Assembly (NCBI GenBank): GCA_030674185.1
Contig: CM060312.1
Span: 35,443,862 to 35,507,861 of the forward strand
DNA length: 64,000 nucleotides
DNA from: Monoplex corrugatus
Lineage: Eukaryota; Mollusca; Gastropoda; Littorinimorpha; Ranellidae
Direction of reading: 5' to 3'
The notes under the pieces were generated by a model. That model worked only from the letters and a program-made list of their open reading frames with translations, searched no databases and was not told where the DNA came from. The first letter of the stretch is position 1. Each line of letters begins with the position of its first letter. Shown here piece by piece: positions 1-29,262 of this stretch. The translations under genes and the position numbers were made by a program.

Positions 1-1
1 G

Positions 2-169
2 TGTCACATGAACTTTAGGCAGGGAACTAAGATTGTTCAAAATGAGGTCAGATCCTATTGGGCAGCCCGCAACATGGCCAATTTTGGAGTACCTATCTAT
101 AAAGAAGACAGCTCAGGGCTCAGAGACACAAACGATAGGGAAGCATTAGAGAAAAGATCAATGAGCTGA
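2..169 (+). other. Unidentified open frame ending in a stop, possible 3' end of a gene
   Basis: A reading frame is open from the window edge to TGA at 167-169 (55 codons). It includes the residues YWAARNMANFGVPIYKEDSS. The composition is soluble-protein-like rather than low complexity. A canonical AATAAA lies downstream at 473-478, so this could be the last exon of an upstream gene or a processed fragment. I do not recognise the family. It is not in a position to join the WD40 exon at 707, because it ends in a stop. A chance open frame cannot be excluded. Confidence 0.25.
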
Positions 170-706
170 TCATAGTTTGTCAGTGTACGTTGCTTAGGCA
201 CTGCATATATATTTGAGAATATTTTGATACTTGCATTACTGAATTTTCTGCTGTTTTGCTGGTGAATAGATTTGATCTGAATATCCTTGTCCTCTTGTCA
301 TGATTTGGATGTGAGCTGGATGCAGACAGATTAAAAAGAAAACTTGTTCAACAAGACTACCACTCTTTCCATTCTTTGAGTAGAAGAGTGACACCTTTAT
401 CAGAAAAAAAATATTTTGTTTTGTTTCATACTTATTTGTGAATTAGTTACTTTCCGACAACATAAAAATGACAATAAAAGCCCTTTGTAATGTAGCCTCC
501 CCTCCCCCCCCCCCCTCCATTCTTTGTGTCGTTTTGTTTTGGTTTGGTATTAATTGGGTTTGTTTGGTTTCTGTTTTCTTTTGGAGTGTTTATGTTTGTT
601 TTTTTGTTTGTTTGTGTGTGGGTGTGGGTGTTTTTGAATGTGGTATCACATTTTTTAATGCCATTTTTTTCAGACAGTTTTGTATGTGCATACTGTGTGT
701 CAACAG

Positions 707-13056
<12,350 letters not shown>

Positions 13057-13830
13057 CAGACTAGAAGACAAAGTTGGGTGTTACATACGTGCTTCAGCTA
13101 CAGCCAAAGAGAGAGAGAGAGAGGAAGACTGCAGGTGTTGTCCAGGCTGTGGATTTCTAGCAGCTCTTTCGCTTATAATACAAAACAGCTGTTATTGGCC
13201 TCACTCAGAGATAGCATCAGTATCTTCAGGACTAGTTTTCTATTGATTTGTGGTAAGGGTTAGACTGCTGAAACGAAGTTTTAGTTGAATGCTCAAACAA
13301 TGTATTAGGTTATCACTCACTCATGGTCTTGAGTGGATGCTCAATGTTTTGGGTGTACACTAAATCTTGATCTTGGATTGATGCTTCACATAAAACATGG
13401 AGCAGAGGAAATCCCATGTGTCAACCCATCACAAAGCTGGTGGAAAAGAAAATCCTGTGTGTCAGACCATGATTTGTTTTCCATGTGAACCAAGAGAGGA
13501 TGCTGAATGCTTATCTTTTGCTGGAATCAGTGCCACAGTGGTAGAGTTGTTGTGGAACATGCTGCAGGCTGCACTCAGATCACTGGAAATGTGTTTGGGG
13601 AACTCATTTCTACAGTCAAGTGCAGAGAGCTTAAAGACGTTTAGATGCCGTGTTGGGGTGTAGGTCTTATTTTTTAAACCTCTTTGCTGCACTATATTTG
13701 GCTGTATTGTGTGTGAAAATTTCAGAAGTAATTGAGAAATCAAATGAACTGTTTTAACTTGTTACAGCTCCAAAACTGTTGAAAGTAACATTAGAAAAAT
13801 AAAACATAAAAATATAACAATGATTAACAT
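13057..13830 (+). other. Probable 3' UTR of the WD40 gene
   Basis: Non-coding sequence follows the stop. The first canonical AATAAA is at 13798-13803, followed by a T/G-rich stretch near 13831, which fits a cleavage region. No other gene signal is seen here. The true end is inferred. Confidence 0.45.
13798..13803 (+). terminator. Candidate polyadenylation signal AATAAA
   Basis: This is the first AATAAA after the WD40 stop codon, about 740 bp downstream, in an A-rich context. Confidence 0.4.
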
Positions 13831-16800
13831 AGTTTTTGGTTTTGAAAGAGCTTTTCATCGTCTGAAGAATGATTAAGATTTTTTCTGGAAAAGATCATTT
13901 CATCATCACCTGGAAAATGATTTTCTTTGGCTAAGATTGATGTTTGATATAATGAAGGAAAATTTCAATGCAAAATAATTCATGGATTAAAAAAAGAACA
14001 AACAAACAGAACCAAAGATTTTGTTTGAAATAGTACCGTTTCAAAAAATGAAAAAGGTAACTTGATGTACAGCACTTGTTAACTTAGTAGCGGCAATCTG
14101 GAATTTCTGACAAATGGGGTACATCAACAGTGCAGCAAGGGGCGAATCCTTTCATTCCCTCACCCTGTGCATGTTGCCTGCAGTAAACTCATGGATACGA
14201 TAATGAGTGAAAGGGTTAAGCACACAAGATCTTAGCTGATGGATAGGATGAGGGAATGAAAAGGTTGAGCAGGCATAAATGGTATCCTAGGTGACACCAT
14301 GATATTGTTCACTTGTACTTCAAGTGGATCCAGCACAACAGATAAGTTAGTGTGTGAAACAAGAAAAGCGGAGGGTACAGAAACATTACCACAGAGACTG
14401 GCATTTGGAGTTGTGTCAGTTGGGACCCTGTTACCAAAAACAGTTCATGTGTTGTTTTTTGCTGAATCCATTTCAATTTTCGTGGCATTGTATTACTATT
14501 ATCCTGGTGTGGCTTACATGAAGGTTTTGTCCCAAGATTTTACTACGTTAGCGTTGTGACAATAGCTTCTTATTGTGTGAGCTTTTGGTCCCCCCCCCCC
14601 TTTTTTTTTTTCTATACACCCAGATGGCTATATATGGACAAATGTGTATCTTGTGTTTTTGGAATTCCAGTTCACATCTCTTTATATACTCATGGAATAG
14701 ATTTATAATGATGATAATTATATTATGAAAGGGAATTTGTCGAACGTGAGGATCAGATATGTGATCTGCTAAATCCTCGTCTTTTCTCTTTCTCCCCCTA
14801 CTTTTCTGCTACCTTTTCTTTCCTCTCCCACTCTGGCCTCTCCCTCCATCTCTCTGTCTCCACTCCAGTTTCTTGCCTTCTTATGTCACTTTTTCTTTCT
14901 CAACTTTTTTTCTTTCTTTTTGCTCATATCTTCGTTTTACATTTCTCCCTTCATCCCGTAGTTTTTGTACATATGTGTAGAATTATAAGTGATCTTCATT
15001 ATCACCTATCACTTTTGTAAAAAACAAAAATGGAAATCTGTTCCATAAACTTTGGAAAACTGGTAAAGTGGCAGATGATACAAAATCATGATGTACATAT
15101 ATTCTGTGCATATTGTTTACAGAATGAGGTGTGACACGAAGAAAGAATGAGAAAAAGAAGAGAATGTTTATTTATTATTTATTTGTATAAAAGTTTGCCT
15201 TAATTAAGTGAAACAGACTGTTGTGTTGCTATTGTGTTCTATCTTGTGTAAGTTGTAGTCTTCTTTGAAGTGGCATCCAGTCGTTACTTGTTTTTTTGTG
15301 TGTTTTTTTATTTGTTTGTTTGTTTGTCAGTTAGTGCATTGCCCGTAGTGAAAGATTTAAAGCTGCCAATGCACATGCAGTAGTGTGTCATCAGGGAATT
15401 TGTTAGTGCTGGTGCGCCAGCATTGGCACATTGGCAAAGAGCTAGCAGTAGATCCTTTAATGGATTCGTGGTTCTCTACCAGAGTTAAGTACATGTAGTT
15501 TAGAACTCGCTGATAAAAACGTTAGGTACTTGTATTTTGGATCTCGTTAAAACAAACAAACAGTAATGGTAAATTACATTACATATGTTTTGGATATCCC
15601 TTTAAAAAGTAATCAAGTCATGGTCAGTCGATATATTTTGGAAATCAGTAAAATTAGATAAGTTTGGTCACTTTTTTCCTTTCAAGATAAGAGTTACGCA
15701 AAAATTTTAATGGTGCAATAAAAGTGATGGTAGATTTTGGGAGCGGGTGCCTCAGACTTTCCATCTTTATAATCAGTCATGTGATACAGAATTGAAATGA
15801 TGATTTGCCATGAACATCGTAAATTGTTGATGATGAGATTGGGATATGGCTACTATTTTATCAATAAGAATGAGGCTATGATGGCAAATTAATTGTATTG
15901 AAATTGAAAATTTAGGGGGATAGTGTTCTTTTGGTTTGAATGGCTTGTTGAGTTGGTGGTCCACTTGTTTGTTGTTGTTTTTGTTTTGTTTGTTTTGCTG
16001 TGTTATATTGTGATTGGGTTTGTTTTGAGTAAAAGGGAATTTATTGGGTTTTTTGTATGTTTGCTTTGAGAAAGGAGTGTATTGAATTTCTTTGAGAAGA
16101 AAAGCCGACTTCTGTCTTTGTTCATTCATAGATCTGTCAAGCACTGTGTGATGTCATACAACAAATGATACGCCTCATGCAAGTAATGATGTTGTGTTGC
16201 AAACTAAAGCCAAGTCTTATGTTGAGTATCGTGTATATAGTATTTTGAACCTGTTCCAGTACACAGGTGAAAAAAAATATGTATTTATATTTACAGTTAT
16301 GGGGCAGGGAAAAGAATGTGTGAGTAGGGAAGAAAGAAAGGGAATGAGAATCATGGTTCATTTGTTCTCTGTTCTAGAAAAAAAAGAGAGAGTGTGAGTG
16401 TATTTCATTCCATTACTTTTCTGATAGCAGAGTAAAAGATATCAGAATATAATCCCATCTTTTTTGGGTCTGAAGTGACCAGATGGATTTGTTGTTGTTG
16501 TTAAGTGCTGATTACTGCGCGCAAAACTTACTTTTTGTTACAGAAATGTGAAACTGAATCTCAAATATATATATCTATCTATATGAATGAAATTTATTCT
16601 GAGTGTTGTTATTGTTGAAAATTAACAGAATAGTCAAAGTGTTACTATTGTTACACTGATATGGTGTGAACACAATTTATGCAGGACAAAGTAAGTTATT
16701 TATTCCTAATGGCCATAATCTTATTCATTGGTTTATTTATTTACTTAAATGTTTATTTGTTTACAAGTTGATTCAGATTGACATTGAGAAATGGGTGCTG

Positions 16801-18440
16801 TTTTTCAGTAAACAGCTTCAGCAGAGATTTCTCTGCTGTTTCTTGTTGGACTGACTGAAGATCACAATTAGTCCAGCTGGCATCTGAAATACTTGAAATT
16901 TGAATCAATGGGTATGATCTTTCATCCTTCCCTCCCTGTCCACCATATCTTCTCCACCTTTCTCTTTACCTCATAATAAAGGGTAAAATTAAAACAATCC
17001 CCTTCCCCTCCTCCCTAAAAGAGAAAAACTTAAAATAATTGAAAACCAGTTCAGGACAGGTTCTGTTAGGATTAGAATGGATTCTAAACAAAGTTTGGGC
17101 TTACATTTGATCAAGCAAGGATATCTGATTGTGTACCATATGAATGAATTTTATCTTTTTTAAAAGGTAATATATTATGCAGAGTAAGATTGATATCTAA
17201 CAAGAATAAAAAGAGTGTCAACATGGTTCTAAATCACTTTCTAGCCTCACATACAGTTACCATTTCTAACATGTGTTATCTTGGCTAGCTCAATTCTGTC
17301 TTGGCCAGAATTTCAGTCAGGTGACATCCTTGGGCTTCGTTCTGGCACAGTCAGTCAATGTCCTTCCCACTTGTCAAGCCCCTATTTAACTTCCTTTTTT
17401 TTCATTTCCAGGCCGCACTCTTGTCTTCTGCAAATGTCTTAAAATTTTCACTCTGTCTTAGTTACTTGTGTTGATCCACATCTGTTTGCTTGTTGATCTT
17501 TCAGTGTTTATTTACTGGCTTTTTTCCCTCGATCACAGACAATATGTATGATGATTTGAACATTTTCTTAAGGAAAGAGCATTTTGAACACAATCCCCAG
17601 CATTGTTTCTTGACTGGTTTTGGCTGTTTGCCAAGTCAGCACTGGAGAAACCAGGCCATTCCCTAATCAGTCGACCCTTTCATCTCCTCTTCCTCCATGA
17701 GTGATCAGTTCATCCACTCATTCATTGAAGTTGCCCCCCCCCCCCCCCCCCCCCCCAAAAGTTCAACACAGTCCCGAACTTCTTCAGAATCATGAGACCG
17801 CTCCTCATGTCCAACTATGGTCTCACCAGGGTTGTTCTGACCTCTGGGGAGAATAATAGAATACATTGACAGTGGGGTCTTCCCTCAGTGCCCCTTGAAA
17901 GGGGCAGGGAAGCACACTAAAGATGCCCAGCAGGCAAGTTGATGTCAGTTCCATGTTCCTAAGTGGATTGCCTTGGACCCCTACTAAACAGCAGGGCATT
18001 GTGTACCAGCGTCATAGGCTGAGGACCTCGGGTCTCAGTCCTGTACATAACTACTCGGTGCAGGAGTACTGCTGCTCTTCTGTCCTGCCTGGCGATATAC
18101 ATACTGTGGCTGGGGATGATATTCATTATTGGCCCCACTGGATCACCCCAGCCAATAGGAGGTCCTCCTGATATCCGAAATGGACTTTGGGTCCTGACTA
18201 AATGTAGCCTTCCTTCATTCTGTCCCTTTGAAAGACAGCTGCATCATATTGGTTTTGCAGCACCCTTTTAGTTTATAAACAACTACTCAAGAGATCTCTG
18301 CTTGTTTCAGACAGGTGGTTCCCACAGAATCTTTTGTGGCCACTGACTCTTACCATCTTTATTCCTGGGCCCCCAGTTTGAAGCACAAGGATGACATGCC
18401 TCTCCACCATTATTAGATTTCGCTCAAGTTAGAAACAGTA
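13831..18440. other. Gene-poor intergenic stretch
   Basis: Apart from a MITE remnant at 14148-14265 and homopolymer runs (C/T at 14589-14612, C at 17734-17756), I see no coding exon, RNA gene or recognisable transposon. Apparent open frames (e.g. at 14299, 16137 and 17923) lack domain features. The part around 17640-18240 is less AT-rich and could be an unrecognised repeat. Confidence 0.5.
14148..14265. mobile_element. TTAA-type MITE remnant
   Basis: It contains CTTTCATTCCCTCACCCTG on the left and GATGAGGGAATGAAAAGG on the right, plus an internal GTGAAAGGGTTAA. These inverted motifs recur in the palindromic elements at 29.4-29.7 and 55.3-55.5 kb. Confidence 0.55.
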
Positions 18441-18790
18441 ATTATGCTTGGGGCTAAAATGGGGATTTTCTTCTCAAATCCTTGTTGAAATATGTACATG
18501 CCCCGTTTTTAACAGTTACTCCTGCCGAGACATCTTCGCTCATATCGCTCTGCTTCTCATGAGTGACTTTTCTAAGACGCCAGTGAATGAAACAAAGGAA
18601 ATTGACTAGGCTTACCAGGTAGGAAGAACGCTGATTGGCTCCCCAGAACGAGGCACAGGGAAATCACTTGACTGAAATTTTGGCCAAGACAGAAAATTGA
18701 GCTAGCTAAGACATCACATGTTACAAATGGTGAGTGTATATAGCTAAACAGGAATTTGAAGGAAAAATCTCCTCCACCCTCCCACCCACA
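18440..18790. repeat. Dispersed repeat X, uninterrupted copy
   Basis: It matches both flanks of the piggyBac at 2484-3859 and has GCTGATTGGCT where the other copy has GCA-TTAA-element-TTAA-TTGGCT. It serves as an empty-site paralogue. Confidence 0.7.
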
Positions 18791-19085
18791 CCCCTTTTGT
18801 TGTTGTTGTTGTTTTGCTTTGGTTGACATTTTTGTGGTGATGAAGATGAATTGATCTGTACCAATGTTACTGTTAACTTAGCATTCAACACTGTTGTGTT
18901 TGTATGGAAAATGAGATCTCATTAGGCTTGAAGATAGAAGAATCATTGTCATTTTTCATTATTGTTGACAGTATCATCATCATTATTCTTCGCTTTTGTT
19001 CACTGGTTGTTTTTCTTACGTCCATTATTTCTTCATGGCGTGGGAATGAGTATACTGCCGAAGGCTAAACTGTGAATAGATCTGC

Positions 19086-19117
<32 letters not shown>

Positions 19118-19194
19118 GTGAAAAAGGGGGAGGAAGATTGTTTAATATAGAATGGAAGTGTGTGTGTGTGTGTAGAGATAAGATTCTTAGCTCT

Positions 19195-19910
19195 TTATGG
19201 GTGGTTCTTTACCAGATTTTGGCCAAAGATGTAGACTGTTAAGAAGTCACAAAAGAATAAGTTAAAAAGGTAAGACGTCAAGGTCAAGATCACGTGGACT
19301 AAAATATGTCTGAAATCAGCGCTGTTTGAAGAAGGTGTACAAACAGTACTTTCTCAGGAATCTCAGATAATATTTCTGCTCTGTTTTCACAGTGTAACTA
19401 ACAGTCATTGTTCTAATCAGTCATTGTCCTCATTGCATATGAAGTTTGATTACATGTGTAGGTTCTTCAGCATCACAGTGACTGATTTTCAAGATTATGT
19501 ACATGTTCATGGTTACGCAATATGCAACAAAAATAAATTATTGTTAAAAATTCAAGGAATTAACTTCCTATATAAACTTTATAACAAGAATTGTTAATCA
19601 TAAATTTCATCTGTTTTATAACAAAAGTTGTTAACCATAAATTTCATGTGTTTCTTCTTTATTGTGTCTCTTGACATGCAACTGTTTGGCCTCAGCAGCC
19701 AAGAGAATATTAGATAAAAAAGAAATGTGGCTTTTGAGTATTTTCTTCTTGCCACAGGAGGTTAAGTTATACATACTGATAGACGTACATTGAAGGAAAA
19801 GTGAGATAATACCATTACAAACAACTTTTGTTCTTACATGTGTATTAAAAAAACACTTTCTCAAATTTTTAATGACTTTATAATTTTTTAGTAAATTCAT
19901 TCCATGTTCA
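19195..19910. repeat. Dispersed repeat Y, copy 1
   Basis: It aligns colinearly, with divergence, to 46920-47525. Shared landmarks are AAATCAGC.CT, GT.TACAAAC/GTGAACA..ACTTTCTC, CACAGTGACTGA/CCGA, AACTTCCTATATAA and CAACTTTTGTT. No coding capacity is evident. Confidence 0.65.
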
Positions 19911-20009
19911 GGATAAACTTCAAATGCAAACAGACATGGAAATACATATAGGCAAATTCATTGACAAAGAAGGTCAGACGGCTTTTTTTTTAACTAAGCA
20001 GTGTGCTGC

Positions 20010-20176
20010 ATTTGCAAGTCACAATAGCATAATGATTAGCTCAGTGGATTGATGACTAGAAGGCTGTGGATTATAAAGCCCATGAATCCAAATAAGTGTA
20101 GGATTTTCAGTTCTTATCAGCTCCAGCCGGTATTTCAGAGTCTTTGCTGCTCATTTGGGAAGACTAAAACCACATA
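20010..20176 (+). mobile_element. tRNA-derived SINE, type B (copy 1)
   Basis: A tRNA-like head (GATTAGCTCAGTGGATTGA as A-box region) is followed by AGGATTTTCAG, CAGCTCCAGCC and TTTGGGAAGACTAAAA, the same body as at 23775-23965. Confidence 0.55.
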
Positions 20177-20350
20177 GTCTTCCTTTTTGACTGTGTCTTT
20201 AGGGTGCAGCTCAGGTTCTCTAACCAGTACTGCAGTCTTCCTTTTTGACTGTGTCTTTAGGATGCAGCTCAGGTTCTCTAACCAGTACTGCAGTCTTCCT
20301 TTTTGACTGTGTCTTTAGGATGCAGCTCAGGTTCTCTAACCAGTACTGCA
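20177..20350. repeat. 58-bp unit repeated three times
   Basis: Units start at 20177, 20235 and 20293 with GTCTTCCTTTTTGACTGTGT and end with CAGTACTGCA. They are almost identical and lie at the 3' end of the type B SINE. Confidence 0.95.
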
Positions 20351-21658
20351 TGTATCCCTCAAGCATGGTGACACCAGTGTATGATGTAAAAAAAAAAAGA
20401 CAGATTACTGCCTGGTCACAATTTTGACATAATTTGACCAGTTGATAAATTTTCAATGACAAATATGTATGTTTTTTGTAAAGTAATTTGTTTCAGATGT
20501 GACTCCGTAATAAACAACACCTTTGGATCGCCTCAAGCAAACTGATATAAACAAGCTGCAAAGTAAAATTTGGATGAAAATATTTTTTTTAAATCTACAA
20601 GAAAATCAGTAAGGAATAAAAAAAAAATTAAACAAGGTACTCACAAACTACTATTATTCTTACTCTTATACCAAAATTCACATCCTCAAATTTCCAGGAA
20701 TGAGTTCCATGTTTCCATTGTTGCAAAATAAAATGTTAAAAAAGACAGACACATGGTTATGATCGATTTGCAGCGCAAAATCATCAGCAGTGATGTTCAT
20801 CTCAGTACTTTTTCATGCATTATTTTTCCCCTATTTATTGTTATAATCCATAATCATGTCACAGTGACCAATTTACTGCGAGAAATTGTCAGTAATCATA
20901 TTCATCACTTACATATGTGTTTCCCAGTTTTCAGGTATTTCATACTCTTTGCACAGATGTAAATATAACAAACTGGATCAATGTCTAAATGATGTAGGCC
21001 AACTGGTGGTTTTTAGTAGCTGTACCATTCTGGGTTTTTTTTTTTTTCTTAGGTGCACAAGATTTTCGGTGAGAAATGCATTAGAAATTATTACATTTGT
21101 TTTCTTCTGATTGATTTTTGTATAAAAAGAGATATAGAATGGCTTGACCATCTTGTTTCTTATTTTCCTCAGTTTTCCAATGAAAAAAAAGTTCGTTCTT
21201 TCCTGTGAAAAATATCACCTATATGCAGTATGACAAGCACAACATGTTTTACAGGAACAGACATTGATGAACTTGCATGCAGCTTTTCTTTGTCATTTTT
21301 GCCTGGTTTATTTTTTTTTGTTTGAGTTGGATTGGAAAAGGGCATAGAATCTGTAAGCATTGGTGTACATAAATTGACATAGTCTAGAGTATAACGAGTG
21401 GTAACAGGCTTTATACATGTAGTTCATCTGCATGGTTACACCACAACATTTTGTGCAGTGATTTGTACTGTACATGCAAAAGACAAGCGGCATAATCATA
21501 TGATGAGGTGCATCATGGTGTAATCTCAACCCAACGGTTCTTTTCTGTATACAGTGTGTGAATTATTTGCATAGACAATGGTTAAGTATCGTGAATTAAT
21601 TTTAAGACATTTAGGCCTGTGCTAAAAAAATTTAAGTTGTTTCTTATTTATGCATCAA
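20351..21658. other. AT-rich stretch with no recognised feature
   Basis: No exon or repeat was identified. Homopolymer T and A runs are present (e.g. 21036-21049). Confidence 0.5.
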
Positions 21659-21701
21659 CACACACACACACCGACACACACACACAGACACACACAAAAC
21701 A

Positions 21702-21795
<94 letters not shown>
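21659..21795. repeat. (CA)n microsatellite
   Basis: Imperfect CA with CAGA and AAACAGACAG interruptions, then about 85 bp of pure CA. Confidence 0.95.
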
Positions 21796-21798
<3 letters not shown>

Positions 21799-22198
21799 TT
21801 AGCAGAAACATCCATGCATTATGAAAATCAGAAGGCCACTTAGATATTAAAGGCTGTATATTGCATACTTGGGAGGGATAAGTGTTTGCGTTGCCAGCAT
21901 AATTGAAAAGGCAGGATGCTCATGGACAGGGTGAGGGAGTCTAAGGGTTTTTCTAGAATAACAACCCCAAAAATGCTGACTGAGTTTAAAAGGATTTTTT
22001 TGGGGGGGGGCAAGATCTGGGTGAAAAGCATAGAAATTGAATGATTAGATTTGCATTTTTTCATTGTCATTGTCATTTAGTCAGAATCATTGCCATCATC
22101 ATGGTTGTTAACGTCTTCAGATATGATTGCCAGAGTAAGATTTTTATAAAAGAAAATTACCCAAAGGAATAATGGATCTTATCTTTACTTGGTGAGTG

Positions 22199-22222
22199 AG
22201 TGTGTGTGTGTGTATGTGTTTG

Positions 22223-22283
<61 letters not shown>

Positions 22284-22300
22284 GTGTGTGTGTGTGTTGT
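22199..22300. repeat. (GT)n microsatellite
   Basis: About 100 bp of GT with TATGTGTTTGTT and GTTG interruptions. Confidence 0.95.
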
Positions 22301-23774
22301 TAAGTAAAATGTTTTCATTTGGCAATGGAGAATCAAACAGTGCAAATACAGAAATCATTGTAAGTTGCTTTGGTGTCTTTCTTTTCTTCTCTTTTTCTTT
22401 TATTTTTCTATTCCTTTAAAATTGAATGCAATTTCAATGTGTTCTGATTGTCAAAGAACACCTTCATGAGGTTGTTAAACCTTGCATGACAAACTCTCCC
22501 AGGTTTCGACATTTTGACAATCACATCTGTGAAGTTGTTTTTGATTTGATAAAATAAGAGTTTCTAGACATGCTTTATAGAATTGGCTGTAAAAATGCGG
22601 TGTCTCTGAATTTAAGATTCATCGATATGTTGCAACAGCTTATTTGTTTTATTGATGCAAATTGTTCTTGTATGTATTTTATGGTTAGAATCTAATTAAA
22701 TAAATCTTATGTGTTCTTTATCAGAAAATGTTGTTTGTAATTTATGTAATGTTCATCTTACATGTCCTTTGGCACTACTTGGTTCAGGTCATTTACTTGT
22801 TCGTTAATACATTTGTCGAAAAATTGTGGTTTTGTTTGTGTACTTGCTTGATTGTGATGGGACTTTTTCCATTATACGAGAGGTGCAATAATTGAAGTTG
22901 TTTCTGTTCACTCATGCTCATTGTGGTTTTCATTGCTACAAATCTAAACCTTTTAGCCTTGGTTTTTAACAAAGACAAAAAGTAATGTGTGGCAGCTTGA
23001 CACAACAACTTGACATAGGAACTCATAGACTTCTTGGTAGTGGGATTTCAGCTGAATAAACTTGGGTTTTGGTATTGTATTGAAAAGCTAACGTAGTGGT
23101 GTGGGGCAATGCCAGTGGAAGATGTGGTGGCAAGAAAAGAAATAAACGTAAAAGTAATAAAATGAATACTAAAATAGATAAATAAGGTATGAATGAAACC
23201 TTAAAAACGATAAAATGTTCATCTGTGTTGTCGCTGCAATGTTGCTACTGATATCAAACTGTTTGCTAAAGCTTGACATTTACTGACAATTTGTTGAAAA
23301 TGTTAAGGAAAAAAGTTTGAAATATGCTGGTGTTAAACGCCCTGTTGCTGTTCCTTGTTTTATTTCCTCTTTAGTTGAGTTCACTATCCTTTTTTTTATT
23401 GCCATTTATTGACATGTTAAATGAAACTCTTGTGTGTGTGTGTTTTTTTTTTGTTTTTGTTTTTGTTTTGTTTTTCCTAATTTTCTGAAGTTTTGTTCCT
23501 CAAATTAGAGGATACAGTCAACTGAGCAGAATCAGGAGACTGAAAGAAGATATAGGTATACATGATATGTGCACTTACAGACTGAAGTGTGAGAAACCAT
23601 GACAGGTCAGCTTTATGTATGGCCTTACAGTGCTCCAAATCTCTTCCAAGCTTTCAGAGAATGTTGGATCCCCCCATCATGTCTTTTTGTATGTGTTAGT
23701 GGTTATCTTTTTAACTTACTGCCGATTATGGCATCACCACTTGGGGCAGCAACAAAATCATTTTTGTTGCCAGT
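22301..23774. other. Stretch with no recognised feature
   Basis: AT-rich, no domain-bearing open frame, no clear repeat family found by eye. Confidence 0.5.
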
Positions 23775-23965
23775 TGCCATTCATCGTATGGTGTGGTTAG
23801 TACAACGGACTTCTGAATGGGAGGTCATGGGTTTTGATTTCCCATCAGTGTTAAGAAAAAAAAAAAAAAAAAAAAAACGAAGAAAAAAAGTATGGGATTT
23901 TCAGCTCCAGTCATCGCCTGTCCACATTTTAGCATGCTATCGGTTCATTAGGAAGACTTAATTTA
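23775..23965 (+). mobile_element. tRNA-derived SINE, type B (copy 2)
   Basis: The head has GTATGGTGTGGTTAGTACAA (A-box-like) and GGTTTTGATTTCC (B-box-like). An A-rich run then leads to TGGGATTTTCAGCTCCAG and TTCATTAGGAAGACTTA. It is tRNA-like but does not fold into a complete tRNA. Confidence 0.6.
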
Positions 23966-25914
<1,949 letters not shown>

Positions 25915-26032
25915 TTTTACCTCCAAAAAAAACACAAGAAGAATGGAAGTGTGTGGAAAAAATGTTGTTTATTTGTGGTTAACTATATTCAGTTTTCCAT
26001 TTGTTGGGCTTGATTCAGCATACATTTTATCA

Positions 26033-26049
26033 GCTCTCTCTCTCTCTCT

Positions 26050-26110
<61 letters not shown>

Positions 26111-26113
26111 ACG

Positions 26114-26180
<67 letters not shown>
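26033..26180. repeat. (CT)n-(GCAC)-(CA)n-(CT)n microsatellite
   Basis: CT blocks flank a short CGCGCGCACACA core. Confidence 0.95.
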
Positions 26181-27714
<1,534 letters not shown>

Positions 27715-27981
27715 CCTCCCTCCCTCCGTCTCTCCTTGTTCCAGGATTACTAGCGTTGCTTTCAGTGCCCCTTTAATAGGGGCTTATAACCGTTTTTGAA
27801 TAAAATTGGGAAGTGTGAAGTTTTGCTTTTTGTCTCATTGCTCGCTTTCTTTCTCCTATGCTTTCCCTTACCTTCTTTTCTCTCTGTCACTTTAGCATTT
27901 AAACCCCTTTCCATACAACTGTATATGGCCGACATACAATGAACATGTTTCTGTCTGTATCTGTCTTGTCTCATCCATTCT

Positions 27982-27986
<5 letters not shown>

Positions 27987-28028
<42 letters not shown>

Positions 28029-28037
28029 CAACACACA

Positions 28038-28077
<40 letters not shown>

Positions 28078-28101
28078 AAACACACACACACACACACACA
28101 C
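27987..28101. repeat. (CT)n then (CA)n microsatellite
   Basis: About 38 bp of CT and about 70 bp of CA with small interruptions. Confidence 0.95.
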
Positions 28102-29099
28102 GCTCCTATGCTCCTTGAAGTTCTGCATGCATCTGAATTATCCAGTGTTCTTAGGTATGGCACTATCATTATGAAGTTAAAAAATATCCTCTGTGAAATT
28201 TCAGCATGCGGTAGTTTAATTCTGTACTCTTGTATGCTACTAGAGTTTTCAGTCTTTTTTTTAAAATTATATTTCTGCACGATAATCAGCCTTCTTCAGT
28301 CCTTCAGGGATATGAAATTTGTGTAGACAGAAAGATTCCAGGGCATGACGCATTGTTGCAGAGAACCTGCTTTATCCTGTGTGAAATTTCTTCATGCAAC
28401 TGAGATCAGCTACTGTTCTGTCATGGTACCCCTATTTTCTGTGAAATCTCAGCATGTGACAATTAATCCATACTCCTCTGACTTTACTAGGATATTGATC
28501 CTTATGTGAAATTTCATGTCATTGAAGTCACTTATGCCCTGTACTTGGTTACTGTGGGTATGGTGCTCAACCTTATCCTGTGTGAAATTTCTGGTGAGTT
28601 CCATTTGTTCATTTATAGCACACATCTGGGCCAAACCCTATGCGGGCCTCATGATTTTGCAGGTTGTATGGGTAAGTTGATGTAATCTAATCAAAGTAGG
28701 TTATTTCATTACCGAAACAAGACAGGCACAAATTTTCAACCAACTGAAGTTTGTCAAGTGAATACCTCACAACAAACTATTTATTAGATTCAGGACAAAA
28801 ACAGTAGATCAGCTATCATTCCTGTCAGTCTTCTGCTCCCACATGAAGTTAAACGAAATATGAGGGAAGTTAGCAGAACTCTTGTTTTTGTCCAAATCTA
28901 ACAAACAGTTTCTGTGTTGTCTTTTGTGTTTGCTTGACAACTGCGTATGTTTTTGGTTTTTAAGTTGATGTAACCATGAGCTCAAGATCTGATGTCTGAA
29001 GTCAGCCCCGCCTACTGCATAGAAATTGGCTAGTTCAGTGCCGGCTTGTCTTACGCTCCGGTCATTCTGGTAATGTCACTTAGTGTTTCATAGGCCTCC

Positions 29100-29262
29100 C
29101 TTTCCCCACTTTTACTGTTTCCGTTTGAAGATCTCGCCGGCTTGCAAGGTTTTGAGCAGGCTCAAACTCAAAAGAATGGCCACATTGTTACTGGAAGATT
29201 TTGGGGAGCACATTTGAATTGTCTTAGTATGATGAATCCTTTTTGAACAAAATCAGATTCTG
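29100..29262. mobile_element. SINE type C core fragment
   Basis: GGCTTGCAAGGTTTTGAGCA, TTTTGGGGAGCACAT.TGAATTGTC and GATGAATCCTTTTTGAACAA match the body of the SINE at 53820-54125. Confidence 0.55.

Noticed and set aside
17923..18171. Open frame of 82 codons in a less AT-rich stretch
   Set aside because: No recognisable motif, start context or splice sites; kept only as part of an unannotated stretch.
23775..23850. Possible tRNA gene
   Set aside because: A-box and B-box-like words are present, but the arms do not pair into a full tRNA and the body is a SINE also seen at 20.0 kb.
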